Positions 1-11,941 of a stretch of 64,000 nucleotides of DNA are shown here, piece by piece. Positions within the stretch are counted from its first letter, which is position 1, and each line of letters opens with the position of its first letter. The notes beneath the pieces are model-generated. The model was given only the letters and a program-made list of their open reading frames with translations. It searched no databases and was not told the origin of the DNA. A program made the position numbers and the translations under genes. The stretch is taken from the NCBI RefSeq assembly GCF_051401765.1, contig NW_027480422.1:20416001-20480000 (forward strand). The letters are read 5' to 3'. The DNA is from Calliopsis andreniformis. Taxonomy: Eukaryota > Arthropoda > Insecta > Hymenoptera > Andrenidae.

Positions 1-436
1 CAACGCCAGAAGCACCAAATAGAAAATAAATACAACAGTTTTTCCATCGTATAAAACGAATAATTGCAACCAGTGTGAAAGTAATGGTCATTTATACGTT
101 CCGGCCAACCTCGGCTTCACCCTAGGGCGTTGCTCCACCAGATCCAATAGTTAGGGCCTCAGAAGTCAACGGCCGAAGCATAAAATACACTACAAATACA
201 TCAGTTTTTCCATCGTATATCAGGAATAATTGCAACCAGAGTGAAGGTGATGGTCATTTCTACGGTCCGGGCTACATAGGCTTCACTCTTAGACGTTCCC
301 CCACAAGATCGAATAGCTAGGACCTTAGAAGTCAAAGCCAGAAGAAGAAAATACAATAAAAATGCAACAGTTTTTTCATCGTATAGCATGAATAATTGCA
401 TCCAGTGTGAAAGTAATGGTCATTTCTACGTTCCGG

Positions 437-465
437 GCAACCTAGGCTTCACTCTAGGGCGTTGC
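437..465. other. Representative conserved dyad (imperfect inverted repeat) in the monomer
   Basis: The left arm GCAACCTAG (437-445) can pair with the right arm, CTAG then GTTGC, which is split by a three-base bulge GGC (454-465). The loop is eight bases, GCTTCACT. The left arm sits on the palindrome CCTAGG. The outer GCAAC and GTTGC arms and CCTAGG are kept in most monomers across the window. The inner right arm varies (CTCTAGGG, CTCCAGGG, CTGTAGGG, CTATTGGG), so pairing strength differs between subfamilies. This example stands for several hundred copies. A structural role is inferred only. Confidence 0.65.
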
Positions 466-493
466 TCCACCAGGTCGAATAGTTAGGGCCTTA

Positions 494-659
494 GAAGTCA
501 ACGCCCGAAGCATAAAATACAATACAAATACAACAGTTTTTCCATCGTATAAAACGAATAATTGCAACCAGTATGAAAGTAATGGCCATTTCTACGTTCC
601 GTGCAACCTAGGCTTAACCTTAGGGCGTTGCTCCACCGGATCGAATAGTCAGGGACTTA
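494..659 (+). repeat. Reference monomer (166 bp)
   Basis: This is one full unit, phased from GAAGTCAACGCC to the base before the next such start (a GATTTCAACGCC variant at 660). In order it holds the start box (GAAGTCAACGCC, then GAAGCATAAAATAC), an AT-rich tract ending in CAACAGTTTTTCC, the conserved ATCGTATAA stretch, and AATAATTGCAACCAG. Next come a variable AGTAATGGYCATTTCTACG section, the CCTAGG palindrome, GGGCGTTGCTCCACC, and a terminal GATCGAATAG with TTAGGG or CTAGGG variants. The phase is my choice; the true repeat boundary is undefined in a tandem array. Confidence 0.9.
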
Positions 660-1821
660 GATTTCAACGCCAGAAGCATAAAATACAATAAAAATGCAAC
701 AGATTTTCCATCGCATAACAGGAGTAATTGCAGCCAGTGTGAAAGTAATGGTCATTTCTACGTTCTGGGCAACCTAGGCTTCACTCTAGGGCGTTGATCC
801 ACCAGATCGAATAGTTAGGGCCTAAGAAGTCAGCGCCAGAAGCATAAAATACAATATAAATACAACAGTTTTTCCATCGTATAACTGGAATCATTGCAAC
901 CAGTGTGAAAGTGATGGTCATTTCCACGTTCCGGGCAACTTAGGCTTCACTCTAGGGCGTTGGTCCACCAGATCCAATAGATAGGGCCTAAGAAGTCAAC
1001 GCCAGAAGCACCAAATACAAAATAAATACAACAGTTTCTCCATGGTATAAAAAGAATTATTACGACCAGTGTAAAAGTAATGGTCATTTATACGTTCCGG
1101 CCAACCTCGGCTTCACCCTAGGGCGTTGCTCCACCAGATCGTATAGTTAGGGCCTAAGAAGCCAACGCCAGAAGGATAAAATACAATATAAATACAACAG
1201 TTTTTCCATCGTATAACAGGAATAATTGCAACAAGAGTGAAGGTGATGGTCATTTCTACGTTGCGGGCAACCTAGGCTTCACTCTAGGGCGTTGCTCCAC
1301 CAGATCGACTAGCTAGGGACTTAGAAGTCAACGACAGAAGCCTAAAATAAAATAAAAATACTACAGCTTTTCCATCGTATAAAACGAATAATTGCAACCA
1401 GTATTAATGTTATGGTCATTTCTACGTCCCGGGCAACCTAGCTTTCACTCTAGGGCGTTGGTCCACCAAATCCAATAGCTAGGGCCTAAGAAGTCAACGC
1501 CAGGAGCACCAAATACAAAATAAATACAACAGTTTTTCCAACGTATAAAACGAATAATTGCAACCAGTATGAAAGCTATGGTCACTTCCTCGTTCCGGGC
1601 AACCTAGGCTTCACTCTAGGGCGTTGGTCCACCAGATCGAATAGTTAGGGCGTAAGAAGTCAACGACAGAAGCCTAAAATAGAATATAAATGCAACAGCT
1701 TTTCCATCGTATATAATGTATATTTGCAAACAGTGTGAAAGTAAAGGCCATTTCTACGTTCCGGGCAACCTAGGCTCAACTGTAGGGCGTTGCTCCACCA
1801 GATCGAGTAGTTAGGGACTTA

Positions 1822-1961
1822 GAAGTCAACGCCCGAAGCATGAAATACATAATAAATAGAACAGTTTTTCCATTGTGAATGTTATGGTCATATCTACGTT
1901 CCGGGCAACCGGGGCTTAACTTGAGGGCGTTGCTCCACCAGATCGAATGGTTAGGGACATT
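1822..1961 (+). repeat. Truncated 140-bp monomer
   Basis: This monomer lacks 26 bp. After CCATTGT (ending at 1876) the sequence goes straight to GAATGTTATGG at 1877. The segment normally between them, corresponding to ATAAAACGAATAATTGC plus CAACCAGTRT, is missing. If the ancestor read CAGTGTGAATG here, a TGT present at both break edges would suggest a microhomology deletion. It is the only large internal deletion I noticed. Its CTTAACT-like and ACATTGAATACAAC features also make it a degenerate relative of the anchor subtype that recurs further right. Confidence 0.9.
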
Positions 1962-2846
1962 GAATACAACGCCTGAAGGATAAAAGACAATAAATATACA
2001 ACAGTTTTTTCATCGTATAACAGGAATAATTGCAACAAGCCTGAAGGTAATGGTCATTTCTACGTTCCGGGCAATCTAGGCTTCTCTCTAGGGCGTTGCT
2101 CCACCAGTTCGAATAGTTAGGGCCTAACAAGTCACGGCAGAAGTATAAAATACAATAGAAATACAACAGCTTTTCCATCGTAGAAAACGAATAATTGCAA
2201 TCAGTATGAAAGTTATGGTCATTTATACGTTCGGGGCATCCTCGGCTTCACCCTAGGGCGTTGCTCCAACATATCCAATAGTTAGGGCCTAAGAAGTCAA
2301 CTCCAGAAGCATAAAATACAAAATAGATACAACAGTTTTTCCATCGTAAGGCAGGAATTATCGCAACCTGTGTGAAGGTGATGGTCATTTCTACGTTCCG
2401 GGCAACCTAGGCTTCACTCTATGGCGTTGCTCCTCCAGATCGAATAGTTAGGGCCTTAGAAATCAATGCCAGAAGCATAAAATACAATATAAATACAACA
2501 GTTTTTCCACTGTATAATACGAATAATTGCAAACTGTGTGGAAGTAATGGTCATTTCTACGTTCCGGGCAACCTAGGATTCACTCTAGGGCGTTGCCCCA
2601 CCACATCGAATAGCTACGGCCTTAGAAGCCAACGCTTGAAGCATAAAATATAATATAAATACAAGAGTTTTTCCATCGTATAACAGGAATAATTGAAACC
2701 AGAGTGAAGGTGAAGGTCATTTCTACGTTCCGGGCAACCTAGGCTTCACTCTTGGGCGTTGGTCCACCAAATCCAAAAGCTAGGGCCTAAGAAGTCAACG
2801 CCAGGAGCACCAAATACAAAATAAATACAACAGTTTTCCCATCCTA

Positions 2847-3100
2847 TAAAACGAATAATTGCAACCAGTATGAAAGCTATGGTCACTTCCTCGTTCCGGG
2901 CAACATAGGCTTTACTCTAGGGCGTTGCTCAACCACATCGAATAGCTACGGCCCTAGGAGACAACGCCATAACTATAAAATACAATATAAATACAACAGT
3001 CTTTCCATCGTACAAAACGAATAATTGCAACCAGTCTGATAGTTAGGGTCATTTCTACGTTCCGGGCAACCTAGGCTTCACCCTAGGGCGTTGCTCCACC
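2847..3100 (+). repeat. Short duplication, copy at 4507-4760 (1660 bp = 10 monomers)
   Basis: Both copies carry the uncommon run AACCACATCGAAYAGCTACG, then GCCCTAGGAGACAACGCCAT, and a CAGTCTGATAGTTAGGGTC variant. These differ from all immediate neighbours. The match fades on both sides, so it is an old or short exchange. Confidence 0.75.
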
Positions 3101-3689
3101 AGGTCGAATAGGTAGGGCCTAAGAAGTCAACACCAGAAGCATAAAAGACGATATATGTACAACAGTCTTTCCATCGTATAAAACGAATAATTGCAATCAG
3201 TATGAAAGTTATGGTCATTTATACGTTCCGGGCATCCTCGGCTTCACCCTAGGTCGTTGTTACACCCGATCCAATACTTAGGGCCTAAGAAGTCAACTCC
3301 AGAAGCATAAAATACAAAATAGATACAACAGTTTTTCCACCGTATAGCAGGAATTATCGCAACCTGAGTGAAAGTGATGGTCATTTCTACGTTCCGGGCA
3401 ACCTAGGTTTCACTCTAGTGCGTTGTTCCACCCGATCGAATAGTTAGGGCCTAAGAAGTCTACGCCAGAAGCATAAAATACAATATAAATACAACACTTT
3501 TTCCATCGTATATAATGTATATTTGCAAACAGTGTGAAGGTAATGGTCATTTCTACGTTCCGCGCAACCTAGGCTTCACTCCAGGGCGTTGCTCCACCAG
3601 ATCGAATAGTTAGTGCCTAAGAAGTCAACGCCAGAAGCATAAAATACAATAAAAATACAACAGTTTTTCCATCGTATAGCATGAATAAT

Positions 3690-4460
3690 TGCAACCAGAG
3701 TGAAGGTGATGGTCATTTCTACGTTCCGGGCAACCTAGGCTTCACTCTAGGGCGTTGCTCCTCCAGATCGAATAGTTAGGGACTTAGAATTCATCGCCAG
3801 AAGAATAAAATACAACACAAGTATAACAGTTTTTCAATCGTATAAAATGTATAATTGCAAGCAGTGTGAAGGTAATGGTCATTTCCACATTCCGGGCAAC
3901 CTAGGCTTCACTCTAGGGCGTTGCTCCACCAGATCGTATAGTTAGGGCCTAAGAAGCCAACGCCAGAAGGATAAAATACAATATAAATACAACAGTTTTT
4001 CCATCGTATAACAGGAATAATTGCAACCAGAGTGAAGGTGATGGTCATTTCTACGTTCCGGGAAACCTAGGCTTCACTCTAGGGCGTTGCTCCACCAGAT
4101 CGAATAGCTAGGGACTTAGAAGTCAACGACAGAAGCCTAAAATAAAATAAAAATACAACAGTTTTTCCATCGTATAAAACCTATAATTGCAACCAGTATG
4201 AATGTTATGGTCATTTCTACGCCCCGGGCAACCTAGCTTTCACTCTAGGGCGTTGGTCCACCAAATCCAATAGCTAGGGCCTAAGAAGTCAACGCCAGGA
4301 GCACCAAATACAAAATAAATACAACAGTTTTTCCATCGTATAAAACGAATAATTGCAACCAGTATGAAAGCTATGGTCACTTCCTCGTTCCGGGCAACCT
4401 AGGCTTCCCTCTAGGGCGTTGGCCCACCAGATCGAATAGTTAGGGCGTAAGAAGTCATCG
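3690..4460 (+). repeat. Duplicated segment, copy at 6180-6950 (offset 2490 bp = 15 monomers)
   Basis: Shared private variants are the TTTTTCAATCGTATAAAATG stretch (3840 and 6330), ACACAAGTATAACAG, GATCGTATAGTTAGGGCC (3931 and 6421) and the CCTAAAATAAAATAAAAATAC run. The two copies differ at only a few bases, for example CGCCCCGGGC near 4221 against CGTCCCGGGC. The offset is exactly fifteen 166-bp units. Confidence 0.85.
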
Positions 4461-4749
4461 CCAGAAGCCTAAAATAGAATATAAATGCAACAGCTTTTCC
4501 ATCGTAGAAAACGAATAATTGCAACCAGTATGAAAGCTATGGTCACTTCCTCGTTCCGGGCAACCTAGGCTTTACTCTAGGGCGTTGCTCAACCACATCG
4601 AACAGCTACGGCCCTAGGAGACAACGCCATAACTATAAAATACAATATAAATACAACAGTCTTTCCATCGTACAAAACGAATAATTGCAACCAGTCTGAT
4701 AGTTAGGGTCATTTCTACGTTCCGGGCAACCTAGGCTTCACCCTAGGGT

Positions 4750-5285
4750 GTTGCTCCACCAGATCGAACAGTTAGGGCCTTAGAAGTCAACGCCCGAAGC
4801 ATAAAATGCATAATTAATACAACAGTTTTTCCATTGTATAAAACGAATAATTGCAACCAGTATGAAGGCTATGGTCATTTCTACGTTCCGGGCAACCTCG
4901 GCATCAACCTAGGGCGTTGCTCCACCAGATCCAATAGTCAGGGCCTTCGAAGTCAACGCCCGAAGCATAAAATACAATACAAATACAAAAGTTTCTCCAT
5001 CCTATAACAGGAATAATTGCAACCAGAGTGAAGGTGACGGTCATTTCTACGTTCAGGGCAACCTAGGCATCACTCTAGGGCGTTGCTCCACCAGATCGAA
5101 TAGCTAGGGCCTTAGAAGTCAACGACAGAAGCATAAAATACAATTTACATGCAACAGTTTTTCCACCGTATAACAGGAATAATTGCAACCAGTGTTAAAG
5201 TAACGGCCATTTCTACGTTCCAGGCATCCTAGACTTAACTCTGAGGCATTGCTCCACCAGATAGAAGAGATAGGGCCTTAGAGGT
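4750..5285 (+). repeat. Duplicated segment, copy at 7074-7609 (offset 2324 bp = 14 monomers)
   Basis: Both copies share GCATAATTAATACAAC, CCTTCGAAGTCAACG, GTTTCTCCATCCTATAACAG and the atypical GACTTAACTCTGAGGCATTG monomer. The offset is one monomer smaller than for the preceding duplicated segment (2490 bp). The two copies therefore differ by one whole monomer between 4460 and 4750. Confidence 0.85.
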
Positions 5286-8200
5286 CAACTCCGGAAGCAT
5301 AAATTACAATATAAATACAGAAGTTTTTACATTGTATAACAGGAATAACTGCAACCAGTGTGAAAGTAATGGTCATTTCTACGTTCCGGGCAACCTAGGC
5401 TTCACTCTAGGGCGTTGCTCCACCAGATCGAGTAGCTAGGGCCTAAGATGTCAACGCCAGAAGCATAAAATACAATAAAAATCCAACAGTCTTTCCATCG
5501 TATAACAGGAATAATTGCAACCAGAGCGAAGGTGATGGTCATTTCTACGTTCCGAGCAACCTAGGCTTCACTCTAGGGCGTTGCTCCACCAGATCCACTA
5601 GTTAGAGCCTTAGAAGTCAACGCCCGAAGCATAAAATACAATAAAAATACAACAGTCTTTCCAACGTATAACAGGAATAATTGCAACCAGAGTGAAAGTG
5701 ATGTACATTTCCACGTTCCGGGCAACTTAGGCTTCACTCTAGGGCGTTGCTCCACCAGATCGAATAGTTAGGGTCTTAGAAGTCAACGCCGGAAGCCTAA
5801 AATACGAAATTAATACAACAGTTTTTCCATTGTATAAAACGAGTAATTGCAACCAGTGTGAAAGTTATGGTCACTTCTACGTTCCGGGCAACCTAGGCTT
5901 CACTCTAGGGCGTTGCTCCTCCAGATCGAATAGTTAGGGACTTAGAATTCAACGCCAGAAGAATAAAATACAACACAAGTATAACAGTTTTTCAATCGTA
6001 TAAAATGTATAATTGCAAACAGTGTGAAGGTAATGGTCATTTCCACATTCCGGGCAACCTAGGCTTAACTGTAGGGCGCTGCTCCACCAGATCGAATAGT
6101 TAGGGACTTAGAAGTCAACGCTAGAAGCATGAAATACAAAATAAATAGAACAGTTTTTCCATTGTATCGAACGAATAATTGCAACCAGTGTGAAGGTGAT
6201 GGTCATTTCTACGTTCCGGGCAACCTAGGCTTCACTCTAGGGCGTTGCTCCTCCAGATCGAATAGTTAGGGACTTAGAATTCAACGCCAGAAGAATAAAA
6301 TACAACACAAGTATAACAGTTTTTCAATCGTATAAAATGTATAATTGCAAGCAGTGTGAAGGTAATGGTCATTTCCACATTCCGGGCAACCTTGGCTTCA
6401 CTCTAGGGCGTTGCTCCACCAGATCGTATAGTTAGGGCCTAAGAAGCCAACGCCAGAAGGACAAAATACAATATAAATACAACAGTTTTTCCATCGTATA
6501 ACAGGAATAATTGCAACCAGAGTGAAGGTGATGGTCATTTCTACGTTCCGGGCAACCTAGGCTTCACTCTAGGGCGTTGCTCCACCAGATCGAATAGCTA
6601 GGGACTTAGAAGTCAACGACAGAAGCCTAAAATAAAATAAAAATACAACAGTTTTTCCATCGTATAAAACCTATAATTGCAACCAGTATGAATGTTATGG
6701 TCATTTCTACGTCCCGGGCAACCTAGCTTTCACTCTAGGGCGTTGGTCCACCAAATCCAATAGCTAGGGCCTAAGAAGTCAACGCCAGGAGCACCAAATA
6801 CAAAATAAATACAACAGTTTTTCCATCGTATAAAACGAATAATTGCAACCAGTATGAAAGCTGTGGTCACTTCCTCGTTCCGGGCAACCTAGGCTTCCCT
6901 CTAGGGCGTTGGCCCACCAGATCGAATAGTTAGGGCGTAAGAAGTCATCGCCAGAAGCATAAAATACAATATAAACACAACAGTTTTTCCATCGTATAAA
7001 ACGAATAATTGCAACCAGTGTGAAAGTAATGGTCATTTCTACGTTCCGTGCAACCTAGGCTTAACCTTAGGGCGTTGCTCCACCAGATCGAACAGTTAGG
7101 GCCTTAGAAGTCAACGCCCGAAGCATAAAATGCATAATTAATACAACAGTTTTTCCATTGTATAAAACGAATAATTGCAACCAGTATGAAGGCTATGGTC
7201 ATTTCTACGTTCCGGGCAACCTCGGCATCAACCTAGGGCGTTGCTCCACCAGATCCAATAGTCAGGGCCTTCGAAGTCAACGCCCGAAGCATAAAATACA
7301 ATACAAATACAAAAGTTTCTCCATCCTATAACAGGAATAATTGCAACCGGAGTGAAGGTGACGGTCATTTCTACGTTCAGGGCAACCTAGGCATCACTCT
7401 AGGGCGTTGCTCCACCAGATCGAATAGCTAGGGCCTTAGAAGTCAACGCCAGAAGCATAAAATACAATTTACATGCAACAGTTTTTCCACCGTATAACAG
7501 GAATAATTGCAACCAGTGTTAAAGTAACGGCCATTTCTACGTTCCAGGCATCCTAGACTTAACTCTGAGGCATTGCTCCACCAGATAGAAGAGATAGGGC
7601 CTTAGAAGTCAACGCCGGAAGCCTAAAATACGAAATTAATACAACAGTTTTTCCATTGTATAAAACGAGTAATTGCAACCAGTGTGAATGTTATGGTCAC
7701 TTCTACATTCCGTGCAACCTAGGCTTCACTCTAGGGCGTTGCTCCACCAGATTCAATAGCTAGGCCCTTGGGAGTCAATGCCCGAGACATAAAATACAAT
7801 AAAAATACAACAGTTTTTCCATCGTATAACGGGAATAATTGCAACCAGTATGAAAGTTATGGTCATTTCTTCGTTCCGGCCAACCTCGGCTTCACCCTAG
7901 GGCGATGCTCCACCAGATCCAATAGTTAGGGCCTTAGAAGTCAACGCCCGAAGCATTAGATACAAAATTAATAGAACAGTTTTTCCATTGTATAAAACGA
8001 ATAATTGCAATCAGTGTGAAAATAATGGTCATTTCTACGTTCCGGGCAACCTAGGCTTCATTCTAGGGCGTTGTTCCACTAGATCGAACAGTCTGGGCCT
8101 AAGAAGTCAACGCCAGAAGCACCAAATACAGTATAAGTACAACAGTTTTTCCATCATATAAAACGAATAATTGCAACCAGTGTGAAAGTGATGGTCATTT

Positions 8201-11200
8201 CCACGTTCCGGGCAACCTAGGCTTCACTCTAGGGCGTTGGTCCACCAGACCCAATAGTTAGGGCCTAAGAAGTCAACGCCAGAAGCACCACTTACAAAAT
8301 AAATACAACAGTATTTCCATCGTATAAAACGAATAATTGCAACCAGTGTGAAAGTAATGCTCATTTCTAGGTTCCGGGCAACCGAGGCTTCACTCTAGGC
8401 CGCTGCCGCACCACATCGAAAAGCTACGGTCTAAGAAGTCAACGCCAGAAGCACCGAAAACAAAATAGATACAACAGTTTTTCCATCGTATAAAACGAAT
8501 AATTGCAACCAGTGTGGAAGTTATGGTCATTTCTACTTTCCGGGTAACATAGGCATCGCACGTGGACGTTGCCCCACCAGATCGAACAGCTAGGACCCTA
8601 GCAGTCAACGCCAGAAGCATAAAATACAATAAAAATACAACAGCTTTTCCATCGTATAAAATGTATAATTGCAAACAGTGGTGAAAGTAATGGTCATTTC
8701 TGCGTTCCGGGCAACCTAGCCTTCTCTCTAGGGCGTTGTTCCACCAGATCGAATAGGTAGGACCTTAGAAGTCAACGCGCGATACATAAAATACAATAAA
8801 AATCCAATAGTTTTTCTGTCGTATAACGAGAATAATTGCAACCAGTGTGAAAGTGATGGTCATTTCCACGTTCCGGGCAACCTAGGCTTCACTCTAGGGC
8901 GTTGGTCCAGCAGATCCAATAGTTAGGGCCTAAGAAGTCAAAGCCAGAAGCAGAAAATACAATAAAAATGCAAGAGTTTGTCCATCGTATAGCATGAATA
9001 ATTGGAACCAGTGTGAAAGTAATGGTCATGTCTACGTTCCGGTCAACCTAGGCTTCATTCTAGGGCGTTGTTCCACCAGATCGACCAGTTAGGGCCTAAG
9101 AAGTCAACGCCAGAAGCATAAAATGCAAAATTAATAGAACAGCTTTTCCATTGTATAAAACGAATAATTGCAACCAGTGTGAAAGTTATGGTCATTTCTA
9201 CGTTCCGTGCAACCTAGGCTCCACTCTAGGGCGTTGCTCCACCACACCAAATACCTACGGCCTTAGAAGTCAACGCCAGAAGCTTATAATGCAATATAGA
9301 TACAACAGTTATTCCATCGTATAAAATGAATAATAGCAAAAAATTGTGTAAGTAACGGTCACTTCTACGTTCCGGGCAAGCTAGGCTTCACTCTAGGGCG
9401 TTGCTCCACCAGATCGAATAGTTAGGGCCTAAGAAGTCTACGCCAGAAGCATAAAATACAAAATTAATAGAACAGCTTTTCCATTGTATAAAACGTATAA
9501 TTACAACCAGTGTGAAAGTTATGGTCATGTATACGTTCCGTGCAACCTAGGCTCCACTGTAGGGCGTTGCCCCACCAGATCGAATAGCTAGGACCTTAGA
9601 AGTCAAAGCCAGAAGCAGAAAATCCAATAAAAATGCAACAGTTTTTCCATCGTATAGCATGATAATTGCAACCAGTGTGAAAGTAATGGTCATGTCTACG
9701 TTCCGGTCAACCTAGGCTTCATTCCAGGGCGTTATTCCACCAAATCGAATAGCTAGGGCCTTAGAAGTCAACGCCCGAAGCATAAAATGCAATATAAATA
9801 CAACAGTTTTTCCTTCATATAAAACGAATAATAGCAACCAGTGTGAAAGTGATGGTAATTTCTACGTTCCGGGCAACCTAGGCTTCACCTTAGGGCGTTG
9901 TTCCACCAGACCGAATAGTTAGGGTCTAAGAAGTCAACGCCAGAAGAATAAAATACGATATATGTACAACAGTTTCTCCATCGTATAAAAGGAATAATTG
10001 TAACCAGTGTGAAAGTGATTGACATTTCCACGTTCCGGGCAACCTAGGCTTCACTCTAGGGCGTTGGTCCACCAGATCCAATAGTTAGGGCCTAAGAAGT
10101 CAACGCCAGAAGCACCAAATACAAAATAAATACAACAGTATTTCCATCATATAAAACGAATAATAGCAACCAGTGTGAAAGTAATGGTCATTTCTACGTT
10201 TTGGGGAACCTAGGCTTCACTCTAGGGTGTTGCTCCACCAGATCGAATAGTTAGGGCCTTAGAAGTCAACGCCAGAAGCATAAAATACAAAATAAATACA
10301 ATAGTTTTTCCATCGTCTAAAACGAATAATTGCACGAGTGTGAAAGTAATGGTCATTTCTACGTTCCGGGCAACCTAGGCTTCATTCTAGGGCGTTGTTC
10401 CACTAGATCCAATAGTTAGGGCCTAAGAAGTCAACGCCAGAAGCACCAAATACAGTATAAATACAATAGTTTTTCCATCATATAAAACGAATAATTGCAA
10501 CCAGTGTGAAAGTGATGGTCATTTCTAGGTTCCAGGCAACCTAGGCTTCACTCTAGGGCTCTGCCCCACCACATCGAATAGCTACGGTCTAAGAAGTCAA
10601 CGCCAGAAGCACCGAAAACAAAATAGATACTACAGTTTTTCCATCGTATAAAACGAATGATTGCAACCAGTGTGAAGGTTATGGTCATTTCTACTTTCCA
10701 GGGAACATAGGCTTCACTCTTGGACGTTGCCCCGCCAGATCGAATAGCTAGGACCTTAGAAGTAAAAGCCAGAAGCAGAAAATACAATAAAAATGCAACA
10801 GTTTTTCCATCGTATAGCATGATAATTGCAACCAGTGTGAAAGTAATGGTCATTTCTACGTTCCGGGCAACCTAGGCTTCACTCTAGGTCGTTGCTCCAC
10901 CACATCGAATAGTTACGGCCTTAGAAGCCAACGCTAGAAGCATAAAATACAATATAAATACAACAGTTCTTCCATCGTATAAAACGAATAATTGCAACCA
11001 GCATGAAAGTCATGGTCATTTCTACGATCCGGGCAACCTAGGCTTCACCCTAGGGCGTTGCTCCACCAGATCCACTAGTTAGGGCCTAAGAAGGAAACGC
11101 CAGAAGTATGAAATACAAAATAAATACAACAGTTTTTCCATCGTGTAAAACGAATAAGTGCAACCAGTATGAAAGTTATGGTCATTTCTACGTTCCGGGC

Positions 11201-11941
11201 AGCCTAGGCTTCACCCTAGGACGCTGCTCCACCAGATCGAATAGTTAGGGCCTAAGAAGTCAACGCCCGAAGCATAAAATGCAATAAAGATACAACAGTT
11301 TTTCCATTGTATAAAACGAATAATTGCAACCAGTATGAAAGTAATGGTCATTTCTACGTTCCGGGCAACCTAGTTTTCGCTCTAAGGCGTTGCTACACCA
11401 CATCGAATACTGTGTGCCTTGGAAGTCAACGCAAGAAGCATAAAATACCGTATAAATACAACAGCTTTTCCATTGTATAAAATGAATAATTACTAACAGT
11501 GTGGAAGTGATGGTCATTTCTACGTTCCGGGCAACTTAGGCTTCACTCTAGGGCGGTGCCCAACCGCATCGAATAGCTACGGCCTTAGAAGTCAACGCCT
11601 GAAGCATAAATTACAATAAAAATACAGCAGTTTTTTCATCGCATAAAAGGAATAATTGCAACAAGCGTAAAGGTAATGGTCATTTCTACGTTCCGGGCAA
11701 TCTAGGCTTCACTCTAGGGCGTTGCTCTACCAGATCCAATAGTTAGGGCCTAACAAGTCAACGCCCGAAGCATAAAATACAAAATAGATACATCCGTTTT
11801 TCCATCATATAACAGGAATAATTGCAACCAGTGCGTAAGATATGGCCATTTCTACGTTCGGGGAACCTAGGCTTCACTCTAGGTCGTTGCTCCACCACAT
11901 CGAATAGTTACGGCCTTACAAGTCAACGCCAGAAGCATAAA

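Larger units (their letters stand above)
1..11941 (+). repeat. Block 1: diverged monomers with dispersed short duplications
   Basis: Neighbouring monomers differ at many positions and no single higher-order unit covers the block. Short stretches recur at integer monomer spacings: 10 (2847-3100 with 4507-4760), 15 (3690-4460 with 6180-6950), 14 (4750-5285 with 7074-7609), 13 (around 8400-8660 with around 10560-10820) and 4 (around 9021 with 9685). This looks like older sequence that has been reshuffled rather than recently homogenised. There is no gene or other element in this stretch. Confidence 0.85.

Noticed and set aside
550..650. tRNA-like internal promoter boxes (TTGCAACCAGTGTG as box A, GATCGAATA as box B), suggesting a tRNA-derived origin
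   Set aside because: Box A lacks the TGGC core and box B ends in A instead of the required C. I saw no monomer with both boxes intact. It remains a weak resemblance.
494..659. CENP-B box (NTTCGNNNNANNCGGGN) in the monomer
   Set aside because: The best alignment, around TTTCTACGTTCCGGG, matches only the outer TT and CGGG and misses the internal CG and A. I found no better match on the other strand.
641..830. TTAGGG within AGTTAGGGCC, suggesting telomeric repeats
   Set aside because: It occurs once per monomer inside the satellite consensus, never in tandem, and often mutates to CTAGGG or CTACGG.
640..3300. TTAGGGCCTAA quasi-palindrome as a regulatory site
   Set aside because: It exists only in some monomers; others read TTAGGGCCTTA or CTAGGGACTTA. 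The arms are five bases around one central base, too short and variable to call a site.
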